From Tenacibaculum aquimarinum (GTDB lineage: Bacteria; Bacteroidota; Bacteroidia; Flavobacteriales; Flavobacteriaceae), in NCBI RefSeq assembly GCF_022478115.1, contig NZ_JAKGSC010000002.1, positions 372,001 to 436,000 on the forward strand: a stretch of 64,000 bases of DNA, in the 5' to 3' direction. Each line of letters opens with the position of its first letter. Within the stretch, counting starts at the first letter, position 1. The translations under genes and the position numbers were made by a program. The notes beneath the pieces were generated by a model. That model did no database searches. It was given only the letters and a program-made list of their open reading frames with translations, and was not told the origin of the DNA. Shown piece after piece: positions 44,912 to 52,472 of this stretch.

Positions 44912-46813
44912 TTAGTTTTTTGTCCAATCTGTGTGATAAAACTTATTTGTTTTATCGTTTTTTAGTTGATATGTGTGCGCTCCAAAGTAATCTCTTTGTG
45001 CTTGTATTAAATTTGCTGATGAGTTTTCTATTGCAAAGCTATTTAAGAAGCTAATTGATTCATTTAAATTTGGCGTTGCCAATTCATTTAAAACACATTG
45101 AGAAACTACTTTTTTTATACTTGGTTTTAGTTTTTTTAACTGTTGAATTATTTTCTCATCAGTTAACATATTTTTAGTTGATTTAAAAGTTGTAACCAAC
45201 TCCACCATTAGATCCGATCTAATTATGCAACCATTAGTCCAAATTCTAGCTAATTCGCTTAAATTTAAACTCCAATTATAACTTTCTGATGCTTCATGTA
45301 TTAATTTAAAACCTTGGTAATGATTTATTAATCTTGCAAACTGATACGCCTTTAAAACATCTTCAATAGTAAAATTAATATCTAATGTATTATTTGTTTC
45401 TAAATTTTTACTTGCCACTATTCTTTCTTCTTTATAAAAAGAAATATAACGAGCAAATAGCGCAGACGTTATCATTGTGCTTGGCACACCAAGTTGTGCG
45501 GTTGTAATTGTTGTCCAGTTTCCTGTACCTTTATTACCTGCTTTGTCCATTATTTTATCTACCAACCAATCTTCTCCTTCTTTCTTCCTTAAAATGTCTA
45601 TTGTAATTTCTAATAAATAACTATTTGTGGTTTCTTTCCAACCTTCTAATATGTTTGCAATTTCATCTGGATTATTGCCTAATGCTTTTAAAATAGTATA
45701 AACTTCTGCTAATAATTGCATTTCTACATATTCAATTCCATTGTGAACCATTTTTACAAAATGACCACTTCCTTCTGTTCCAATATGTGTACAACATGGT
45801 AAATTATTTGCATCTTTTGCTGCAATTGCTTCTAAATAAGGTTTTACTTCATTATAGGTTTCTTTGTTTCCTCCAGGCATAATAGACGGTCCTTTTAAAG
45901 CTCCTTCTTCTCCTCCAGAAACACCTGTTCCAACAAAGTTTATATCTTTAGATTTTAAATAATCGAAACGTTCTTTTGTTTTATGATAGTTAGAGTTACC
46001 TCCATCAATTAAAATATCTCCAGCATCTAAAAATGGTAACAAATCTTCAATAACGTAGTCTACAATTTTACCTGCATTAACCATTAACATTATTTTTCTT
46101 GGCTTTTGAAGCGAGTTTACAAAAGATTCTATATCATCAAACGGTAAGGCTGTTGATAATTCTTCAAAATCATTTTTAAAGTTTTTTGCAACATCTACTT
46201 CTACATCTTTAACATGTCTATTAAACAACGCTATTTTAAATCCATTATTTGCTAAGTTTCTACTAAGGCTTTTGCCCATTACTCCTAAACCAAATAAACC
46301 GAATTCTGCCTTATCTACTATCTCTTTACTAATCAATTTTACTATTTTATGAGGTGTTAAACTTATATCTATTTTAATTGCATTTTGAGGAATTTCTAAA
46401 GTATCAAATTGAGATTTTAATAACTCAGAATTCATAAAATGCCCTTTTCTCGCATTAATTCTTTCTTTAATTTGATTGAATGAACCGTCAAGAAAAACAA
46501 ATTTTGTACTTTCTTTAATACTGCTGTGTAATATATCTCTATAACTTTTCTTTAATGCAGAACATGCTATTATAGCACCATTTTTAGATTGTTGTTCAAC
46601 TGCTAATTTGTTTAATTTTTGCAACCAACCAAATCTATCATTGTCATTTAATGCTAGACCTTTAGACATTTTTAAAATGTTTTCTTCGGGATGAAAGTCG
46701 TCTCCATCAAAAAATGGAATATTTAGCTCTTCTGATAATAGGTTTCCAATAGTGCTTTTACCTACACCTGAAACTCCCATAATGAAGATAATATTAGTTT
46801 TATTTGTTTTCAT
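44912..46813 (-). CDS. Gluconokinase / 6-phosphogluconate dehydrogenase fusion
   Basis: 633 residues from ATG 46813; a TTG-led upstream extension would run through the operator and is not used. Residues 1 to about 165 are gluconokinase (P-loop GVSGVGKS at 13-20, DGDDFHPEENILKM, ACSALKKSYRD). Residues from about 170 are a full 6-phosphogluconate dehydrogenase: GLFGLGVMGKSL Rossmann motif, GTGVSGGEEGALKGPSIMPG and HFVKMVHNGIEY with the catalytic Lys and Glu, ending HTDWTKN. It can turn gluconate into ribulose-5-phosphate in one polypeptide. First gene of the operon. Confidence 0.93.
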   Translation of the reverse strand: MKTNKTNIIFIMGVSGVGKSTIGNLLSEELNIPFFDGDDFHPEENILKMSKGLALNDNDRFGWLQKLNKLAVEQQSKNGAIIACSALKKSYRDILHSSIKESTKFVFLDGSFNQIKERINARKGHFMNSELLKSQFDTLEIPQNAIKIDISLTPHKIVKLISKEIVDKAEFGLFGLGVMGKSLSRNLANNGFKIALFNRHVKDVEVDVAKNFKNDFEELSTALPFDDIESFVNSLQKPRKIMLMVNAGKIVDYVIEDLLPFLDAGDILIDGGNSNYHKTKERFDYLKSKDINFVGTGVSGGEEGALKGPSIMPGGNKETYNEVKPYLEAIAAKDANNLPCCTHIGTEGSGHFVKMVHNGIEYVEMQLLAEVYTILKALGNNPDEIANILEGWKETTNSYLLEITIDILRKKEGEDWLVDKIMDKAGNKGTGNWTTITTAQLGVPSTMITSALFARYISFYKEERIVASKNLETNNTLDINFTIEDVLKAYQFARLINHYQGFKLIHEASESYNWSLNLSELARIWTNGCIIRSDLMVELVTTFKSTKNMLTDEKIIQQLKKLKPSIKKVVSQCVLNELATPNLNESISFLNSFAIENSSANLIQAQRDYFGAHTYQLKNDKTNKFYHTDWTKN

Positions 46814-46818
46814 TTTTT

Positions 46819-46848
46819 TTGGGCACCCAATTTGGTTCACCAAATATA
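46819..46848 (-). promoter_or_regulatory. Promoter with GntR-type operators of the locus 1 operon
   Basis: The -7 box TATATTTG (minus, 46848-46841) runs into a palindrome TTTGGT-TC-ACCAAA (plus, 46831-46844), directly followed by a second palindrome TTGGG-CA-CCCAA (46819-46830). The first matches the FadR-type consensus TTGGTnnACCAA and overlaps the promoter, so binding should block transcription. The next 200 bases upstream hold no gene. Confidence 0.7.
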
Positions 46849-47049
46849 TGCTTTTTTTATTTAACGATAAAACGTAGATAAAAGGCTAGAAAACATAATA
46901 AGAAAAAGGTTATCTTTACATAATACTAGTTATTATATCCCATTTTATTTAAGGGAAATGATAAATGAAAGTTATTATAAAACACGTTAGCCACAAGTTA
47001 ATAAAACATCGTTAATCATAATTATATTATTGTTTTTCAATAATTTTTG

Positions 47050-47057
47050 TATATTTG
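47050..47057 (+). promoter_or_regulatory. Predicted -7 box TATATTTG for the DUF2975/HTH pair
   Basis: TAnnTTTG match 19 bases before ATG 47077. Confidence 0.45.
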
Positions 47058-47076
47058 AATAATTAAATCATCAAAT

Positions 47077-47574
47077 ATGAAAAAAGCAATATTATTTAAA
47101 ACACTTGTTGACATACTTTACATTCTACATTTTATTGGACTAATTGGAATAATATTTATAATACCTTTTGGAACTGTCAATATTAACCAAGTAAATATGA
47201 ATGTAGAAGATTGGAGTTTATTTTATTGGTTAATATTTATCGTAAGTCTATTTGCTTATATAATATTTTTAAGAGGTCTGTATTTTTTGAGAAAAATGGC
47301 AAGGTTCTTATTAACGAACAAATATTTTTCCGATAATACTATAGTGAACTTAAAAAAATCTGGGAATAATTTTCTATACACAGGAATTATATCATTTGCT
47401 CTTATTGTTGTTTTATGGATAAGCAAACTAACTGGAGGAAAGTTTGAATTGATATATGATAACAATCTATTAATTCCTTTGTTTTTGTCCATAATCGGAA
47501 TGTTTTTTATCATTCAAAGCAATGCTCTGAATTTGGCAAAAGGAATTAAAGAAGAAAATGAACTAACGGTTTAA
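47077..47574 (+). CDS. DUF2975 membrane protein
   Basis: 165 residues with four membrane segments (LHFIGLIGIIFIIPFG, WLIFIVSLFAYIIFLRG, NNFLYTGIISFALIVVLW, IPLFLSIIGMFFIIQS). It matches the YoaS/DUF2975 type, whose gene is usually followed by a YozG-like HTH regulator, as here. Function unknown. The pair lies between matching GTGGCTAAC-type sequences (46984-46997 and 47794-47803), suggesting a cassette. Confidence 0.82.
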   Translation: MKKAILFKTLVDILYILHFIGLIGIIFIIPFGTVNINQVNMNVEDWSLFYWLIFIVSLFAYIIFLRGLYFLRKMARFLLTNKYFSDNTIVNLKKSGNNFLYTGIISFALIVVLWISKLTGGKFELIYDNNLLIPLFLSIIGMFFIIQSNALNLAKGIKEENELTV

Positions 47575-47577
47575 TTT

Positions 47578-47787
47578 ATGGCAATTATAATAAATCTTGA
47601 TGTTATGCTAGCCAAGAGAAAAATGAAAAGTAAAGAACTTGCCGAAATAATTGGAATTACAACCGCAAATATTTCGATTTTAAAATCAGGAAAAGCAAAA
47701 GCAATTCGATTTTCGACATTAGAATCTATATGTAAAGCACTTGATTGTCAACCTGCTGACATATTAGAATATTCTGAATCTGAATAA
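47578..47787 (+). CDS. YozG-like small HTH (Cro/C1) regulator
   Basis: 69 residues that are almost entirely one helix-turn-helix domain: KSKELAEIIGITTANISILK (recognition region) and FSTLESICKALDCQPADILEY. Such proteins are paired with DUF2975 genes and probably regulate them. It starts 3 bases after the DUF2975 stop. Confidence 0.9.
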   Translation: MAIIINLDVMLAKRKMKSKELAEIIGITTANISILKSGKAKAIRFSTLESICKALDCQPADILEYSESE

Positions 47788-47796
47788 AAAACCTGT

Positions 47797-47925
47797 GGCT
47801 AACACCGTGTAAAATTAATTGCTGGTTTTAGCCAATTTACGAAAGTCCTCACGGACTTTCTATTTGTGTTTTATTTACTAACTTTAGTGCTTAAAACACG
47901 CAACTAACCATACACAACAACGTTA
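47797..47925 (+). repeat. Cassette-boundary element, copy A
   Basis: Starts GGCTAACACCGTGTA and ends TACACAACAACGTTA, ends that are mutually complementary. The inner 75 bases (47851-47925) are homologous to 49515-49588, sharing TTTCTATTTGT, GTGCTTAAAA and AACGTTA in the same order. It contains an internal hairpin GAAAGTCC / GGACTTTC (47841-47860). Confidence 0.65.
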
Positions 47926-47956
47926 AAAACAAAACAAGCTAAAAAACATTGCGAAT

Positions 47957-48769
47957 ATGAAAAAACTTTTAGTTCGAATTGCTTCAAATCTATTTCCAAA
48001 TCAAATTACATCTTTTGCTTACAATCAACTATCGAACCCACAAGTTCGGAAACTTCGTGAAAATGAAATAACTACATTAGAAAAAGCAAATAAAGAGAAG
48101 TTTAAGTTTAAAGATTTTGATATTCAACTATATTCTTGGGAAGGTGGCGAAAAAAAAGTTCTTCTAATTCATGGTTGGGAAGGCCAAGCTGGAAATTTTT
48201 CAGACTTAATTGAAAAACTTTTAATAGACGGATTTACAGTTTACTCTTTTGATGCGCCATCACACGGTTATAGTAGTAAAGGAAAAACAAGTTTATTTGA
48301 ATTCACAGAGCTAGTTGGTGTTTTAATAAAAAAATACCAGGTTAAACTTTTAGTTAGTCACTCTTTTGGAGGTGTAGCTACTACTTATGCTTTATTTAAA
48401 AATCAAGATATTCAAATTGAAAAATACGTCTTAATTACAACACCAGATAAGTTCTTAGAAAGAATAAATGACGTTTCGGAAATGGTAGGAATTAATGACA
48501 AAGTAAAAAATCTACTTATTAACAGATTGGAAAAAGAAACAAATAATGATGTTAAAAATTTAAATGTTAGCGAATTTGTTAAATCTATAAACGTAGAAAA
48601 GTCATTAATAATTCATGATATTAACGACAAAGTAATTCCTATTTCTCGTTCAAAAAATGTTCATAAAAATTGGGATGTTTCTAAATTTATGGAAGTTGAA
48701 GGAACAGGACATTTTCGAATTTTAAGAACAAAAGAAGTTATAAATAGTGTTATAAATTACTTAAATTGA
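47957..48769 (+). CDS. Alpha/beta hydrolase
   Basis: 270 residues. Oxyanion region LLIHGWEGQAGNF, nucleophile elbow VSHSFGGVAT (SHSFG in place of GxSxG), acid in IHDINDKVIPISRSK and catalytic histidine in GTGHFRIL complete the triad. Residues 1-30 have no clear signal peptide, so it is probably cytosolic. Substrate unknown. It stands alone between copy A and copy C of the cassette-boundary elements. Confidence 0.88.
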   Translation: MKKLLVRIASNLFPNQITSFAYNQLSNPQVRKLRENEITTLEKANKEKFKFKDFDIQLYSWEGGEKKVLLIHGWEGQAGNFSDLIEKLLIDGFTVYSFDAPSHGYSSKGKTSLFEFTELVGVLIKKYQVKLLVSHSFGGVATTYALFKNQDIQIEKYVLITTPDKFLERINDVSEMVGINDKVKNLLINRLEKETNNDVKNLNVSEFVKSINVEKSLIIHDINDKVIPISRSKNVHKNWDVSKFMEVEGTGHFRILRTKEVINSVINYLN

Positions 48770-48781
48770 GTATAAAATTCA

Positions 48782-48855
48782 TTGCTAGTACTCGCCTACT
48801 TAAAAAAATTCTCTCGGGTTTTCTCTTCGATTTCTATTTGCTAAATTAGTAGCAA
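48782..48855 (+). repeat. Cassette-boundary-like element, copy C (divergent)
   Basis: Begins TTGCTAGTAC and ends TTAGTAGCAA, imperfect inverted ends, with the TTTCTATTTG...CTAAATTAG core that is shared with copies A and B. Shorter than the others. Confidence 0.45.
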
Positions 48856-48934
48856 TAATCAAGATAAAATAATAAAAATTTCAAGTCAACTTTTAACTTT
48901 ATTATAAAACCAAATATTGATCTATTTTACTAAA

Positions 48935-48960
48935 AAAGACTTTCCGAATGGAAAGTCTTT
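48935..48960 (-). terminator. Terminator of the small exported protein gene
   Basis: AAAGACTTTCC / GGAAAGTCTTT stem, loop GAAT, then T residues on the minus strand. Confidence 0.85.
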
Positions 48961-48970
48961 AATAATTGAA

Positions 48971-49333
48971 TTACTTAATTGCTAATAATTCTTTATTTCT
49001 TATTGCTTCTTCAATTTCTACAGTAATATACTTATGACTATTAAAGAATTTTCTTGAGTCTAGAAGTTTAATAGTAGCTATTTTTTTTCCATTTTCTTTT
49101 TCTTTTACAGAAGTTATTACAACCTTTTGACCTTTGATATTCTTATAATTTACAATTCCACCTTTTTTAATAATAAAGTTTGCTTTTGGAAAATTGATAT
49201 GCTTATAATTATTATAATTTGCATTGCCAATTTGAAAAACATCACCTTTATTAAAATCTGAAGTAGATGTTTGTCCAAACATAAAAACTGAAACAAAAAA
49301 CGCTAAAACTGAACTTAAAATGTTATTTCTCAT
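48971..49333 (-). CDS. Small exported protein of unknown function
   Basis: 120 residues. A Sec signal peptide is likely (MRNNILSSVLAFFVSVFMFGQ), leaving about 100 residues rich in Lys and Asn with a pattern of short beta strands (KGDVFQIGNANYNNYKHINF; GQKVVITSVKEKENGKKIAT). No family recognised. It is in the cassette-like region, between copies C and B. Confidence 0.72.
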   Translation of the reverse strand: MRNNILSSVLAFFVSVFMFGQTSTSDFNKGDVFQIGNANYNNYKHINFPKANFIIKKGGIVNYKNIKGQKVVITSVKEKENGKKIATIKLLDSRKFFNSHKYITVEIEEAIRNKELLAIK

Positions 49334-49514
49334 AATGTTAAATTTAAATTACTAATTTGATTCAAATTTAATAAATATTTAAAATATTAACACTAAATTT
49401 TTAATAACACTAAATAACAATACAATAAACGAAATACATTTAAGAAATATTTAATAAATCGCTAAATAACACATTAAGATTTCATTACATATCTAAACGA
49501 ATTGAAGAATTTTT

Positions 49515-49588
49515 ACGGATTTTCTATTTGTATTTAATTCCTAAATTAGGTGCTTAAAATACAAAACAAACCATTTACAAAAACGTTA
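49515..49588 (+). repeat. Cassette-boundary element, copy B
   Basis: Aligns to 47851-47925 over its whole length with about four of five bases identical by eye, ending AAAACGTTAGC. The 281-base gap 49334-49614 holds nothing else recognised. Confidence 0.65.
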
Positions 49589-49614
49589 GCAAGAATTTAA
49601 AAAACAGCTAATAA

Positions 49615-50484
49615 TTAAAAACTAGAGTGATTTAATTGTGGTAAATTTTCTTTGATATAAACAAAATCTCCTTTAAAGTCATTATTGACTAATGAAAGTT
49701 TTTTTAATTTTTTCAGATTTATTAACTCAGATGGTAAATACCCAACAAAAAGGTTATTTCCTAATGATAATTCTTCAATATTTTCCAAATTACTTATTTC
49801 TGAAGGTAACACACCTTTTAATTTATTATCAAACACGTTTAAGATTTTTAATCTTTTTAACTTAAAAATATCTTTAGGTAATTCTCCTGATAAAGAGTTG
49901 CTACTAACCTGTAAACACACTAAGTTTGATAATTTTGTTATTGATGGAGGTAATTTTCCTGTCAAATTATTATTAAATACTTGTATAGAACTTAATAACT
50001 TAAGGTCTCCAATGTTTTCAGGTAATTCACCAGTTAACCTATTCATAAACAAACTAAAAGATCTTAAATTAGTTAAATTAGTGATAGTTGAAGGTATCTC
50101 TCCTTCTAACTTGTTAAAAGCAATATTTAAATGTGTTAATTCTTTTAAACTTCCTATAGAATTAGGAATGCTTCCTGTTATATTATTTCTATCTAAAACT
50201 AATTTTTTAAGATAAACTAAGTCTCCAATCTCTTCAGGTAATTGACCTGTAAGGTTGTTATAATTTAGATCTAATTCTATAACTTTATTATTTTTTACTA
50301 AAACACCATACCACTCAGATACTGGTTTGTTTAAATTCCAAGAAGTTGTCCATTCTTGACCTTTAGTGTTTTTATAAATAGTAAGAAGTGCTTCTTTTTC
50401 TTTTTTTGATACATTATCATTATTACCAAAAACTATACATGGAAGTGTACACAAGAAAATTAGTGTGATTTTTAAAGGGGACAT
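49615..50484 (-). CDS. Secreted leucine-rich repeat protein, plant-type LRRs
   Basis: 289 residues with a signal peptide (ITLIFLCTLPCIVFG). After an N-terminal cap with EWTTSWNLNKPVSEWYGV there are about nine LRR units of 23-24 residues of the form LxxLxLxxNxLxGxIPxxIxxL (for example LVLDRNNITGSIPNSIG). This is the pattern of plant receptor LRRs, including the WYGV cap motif, known also in marine Bacteroidota. It likely acts in binding outside the cell. No C-terminal T9SS sorting domain is seen. The 260 bases upstream hold nothing recognised. Confidence 0.85.
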   Translation of the reverse strand: MSPLKITLIFLCTLPCIVFGNNDNVSKKEKEALLTIYKNTKGQEWTTSWNLNKPVSEWYGVLVKNNKVIELDLNYNNLTGQLPEEIGDLVYLKKLVLDRNNITGSIPNSIGSLKELTHLNIAFNKLEGEIPSTITNLTNLRSFSLFMNRLTGELPENIGDLKLLSSIQVFNNNLTGKLPPSITKLSNLVCLQVSSNSLSGELPKDIFKLKRLKILNVFDNKLKGVLPSEISNLENIEELSLGNNLFVGYLPSELINLKKLKKLSLVNNDFKGDFVYIKENLPQLNHSSF

Positions 50485-50744
50485 AAATTTTAATTTGGGG
50501 GTTAATTAAAGCACTAAACTATAATTAAATTTCGACAAAACAAAATTATTGATAAAATATTTTATTTACCAAACAAGAACATATTCGATAAAATTAAATA
50601 AAAAACACTACGTATTCTTTAACAATTACCTCTTTCAAGTGAATAATACACACTTGTTTAAATTTAATAAATTGACCAAAAAAAAGAGTAAAAAGTTAGT
50701 TTTATTGTTAACTCCAATTGAATAAATAGATTCTAAAGTAAACT

Positions 50745-51362
50745 TTAAGGTAATAAAATTAAACCCGCAATTGCAATAAACACTACAATTTGCATCCATT
50801 TTAGATAAATACCAATCTTTTTATTTTGTTTTATAGTTTCGGAAATATTTCCAGCCAATAAAGCTATAGAAGAGAAAATTATAAAAGAAGTAACAATAAA
50901 TAATCCTCCCAAAACATAAAACTGAATTACTGTAGAAATTGTTTCAGAAAACAAAAACTGTGGAAAAAATGCTAAAAAGAAAATAGTAACCTTTGGATTT
51001 AAAACATTCATCCAAAAGCCTGTTTTAAATAATTGTAACGGTGTTTTTTGAGAAACATTATCAGTAGAAAAAGTAATACTTGCATCACTTTTATAAACTT
51101 GATACGCTAAATATAATAAGTACGCAGCTCCAAAAAGTTTAATTGTAAAAAATAGACTTTCATTTTGTTTTAAAATTGCAGAAACTCCAAAAGCAACCAA
51201 CGTTGTGTGAATTATACAACCAGTCATTAATCCTAAAACTGTAGCTAAACCATATTTTTTACCGTTTACAATACTTTGCACCAAAACAAAAATATTATCT
51301 GGTCCTGGCGAAAAAGCCAAGGTTGCGGTTGCGAGAATAAAAGAAATAAGTATTTCGGTCAT
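50745..51362 (-). CDS. LysE-family amino-acid exporter
   Basis: 205 residues, about six membrane segments. The LysE/RhtB start ATLAFSPGPDNIFVLVQSI, GLMTGCIIHTTLVAFGVSAIL and FWMNVLNPKVTIFFLAFFPQF are characteristic. It exports an amino acid or related compound from the cytoplasm; substrate not predictable. It is 32 bases downstream of pyrD and may share its transcript. Confidence 0.9.
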   Translation of the reverse strand: MTEILISFILATATLAFSPGPDNIFVLVQSIVNGKKYGLATVLGLMTGCIIHTTLVAFGVSAILKQNESLFFTIKLFGAAYLLYLAYQVYKSDASITFSTDNVSQKTPLQLFKTGFWMNVLNPKVTIFFLAFFPQFLFSETISTVIQFYVLGGLFIVTSFIIFSSIALLAGNISETIKQNKKIGIYLKWMQIVVFIAIAGLILLP

Positions 51363-51394
51363 TTTCCTTATTTGTTTTGGGAGAAACGAAGCAT

Positions 51395-52429
51395 TTAATT
51401 CTGTTTTAAAATAGCTTTGTTAATTTTCTTAATTAAACCTGGTCCTTCGTAAATAAAACCTGTGTAAACTTGAATTAAATCTGCACCTGCATTCAGTTTC
51501 TCCAAAGCATCTTCAGCAGAATGAACTCCACCAACACCAATTATTGGAAACGATTTGTTGGAGTTATCGGCTAAATATTTAATTACTTTTGTACTTCTTT
51601 CTTTAATTGGCTGTCCGCTTACTCCACCATTTCCAATTGCATTTAAGCTTTCTTCCGAAGCTTTTAAATTATCTCTATTTACAGAGGTGTTTGATGCAAT
51701 TACACCATCAATTTTAGTTACAGCAACTAATTCTATAATTTCATCTAATTGTTGGTTATTTAAATCTGGAGCTATTTTAAGTAGAATAGGTTTTTGTTTT
51801 TCTTGTTTGTTATTTAACTTTTGAACTTCAGTAATAAGCTCTTTTAAATAATCTACATCTTCTAATTTTGCATGACTTGATACGTTTGGACAACTAACAT
51901 TCAACACAAAATAATCTACATGCGGATGCAAACCTTTAAAACATTCTAAATAGTCTGCAGTATAATTTTCTGGTGAAGTCGCTGTGTTTTTACCAATGTT
52001 TCCACCAATTAAAATTTTTCCTTTGTTCTTCTTTAATTGTTCAATTGCAATTGCTAAACCTTCATTATTAAAACCCATTCGGTTGATGATTCCTTTGTCA
52101 TCTTTTAACCTAAATAAACGTTGTTTGGGATTACCGATTTGTCCTTTTGGCGTTACTGTTCCTATTTCTATAAAACCAAATCCGAAGTTTGCTAACTCAT
52201 TATATAAAACTGCGTTTTTATCGAAACCTGCCGCTAAACCAACTGGATTTTTAAATGTAAGTCCAAATAAGTTACGTTCTAATTTTTTATCATTTATTTG
52301 ATATAAGCTTCTAAAAATTGCTGAAACACCAGGTATTTTAGACATAAACTTTACAAGGCTAAATGTAAAATAATGAATCTTTTCTGGGTCAAAAAGAAAG
52401 AAAATTGGTCTTATTAATAGTTTGTACAT
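51395..52429 (-). CDS. pyrD: Quinone-dependent dihydroorotate dehydrogenase (class 2)
   Basis: 344 residues from ATG 52429 ([21 protein letters not shown]); the TTG three codons earlier is unlikely. The N-terminal hydrophobic helix pair is that of class 2 enzymes anchored to the inner membrane. FMN-site motifs: [35 protein letters not shown] with the catalytic region, and [15 protein letters not shown]. It oxidises dihydroorotate using menaquinone in pyrimidine synthesis. Confidence 0.96.
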   Translation of the reverse strand: MYKLLIRPIFFLFDPEKIHYFTFSLVKFMSKIPGVSAIFRSLYQINDKKLERNLFGLTFKNPVGLAAGFDKNAVLYNELANFGFGFIEIGTVTPKGQIGNPKQRLFRLKDDKGIINRMGFNNEGLAIAIEQLKKNKGKILIGGNIGKNTATSPENYTADYLECFKGLHPHVDYFVLNVSCPNVSSHAKLEDVDYLKELITEVQKLNNKQEKQKPILLKIAPDLNNQQLDEIIELVAVTKIDGVIASNTSVNRDNLKASEESLNAIGNGGVSGQPIKERSTKVIKYLADNSNKSFPIIGVGGVHSAEDALEKLNAGADLIQVYTGFIYEGPGLIKKINKAILKQN

Positions 52430-52442
52430 AATTATCAATTAT

Positions 52443-52467
52443 AAAAAAAGCTTCCTTTCGGAAGCTT
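52443..52467 (-). terminator. Terminator of pheT
   Basis: AAGCTTCC / GGAAGCTT stem with loop TTTC, then seven T on the minus strand, between pheT and pyrD. Confidence 0.92.
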
Positions 52468-52472
52468 AAAAA

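Noticed and set aside
46814..46843. TTG-led extension of the kinase fusion
   Set aside because: It translates through the operator palindromes and the probable start site; ATG 46813 begins the kinase domain normally.
47797..47925. Formal call of an integron attC site
   Set aside because: The ends do not fit the attC core consensus and no integrase is in the window; kept only as a repeat and hypothesis.
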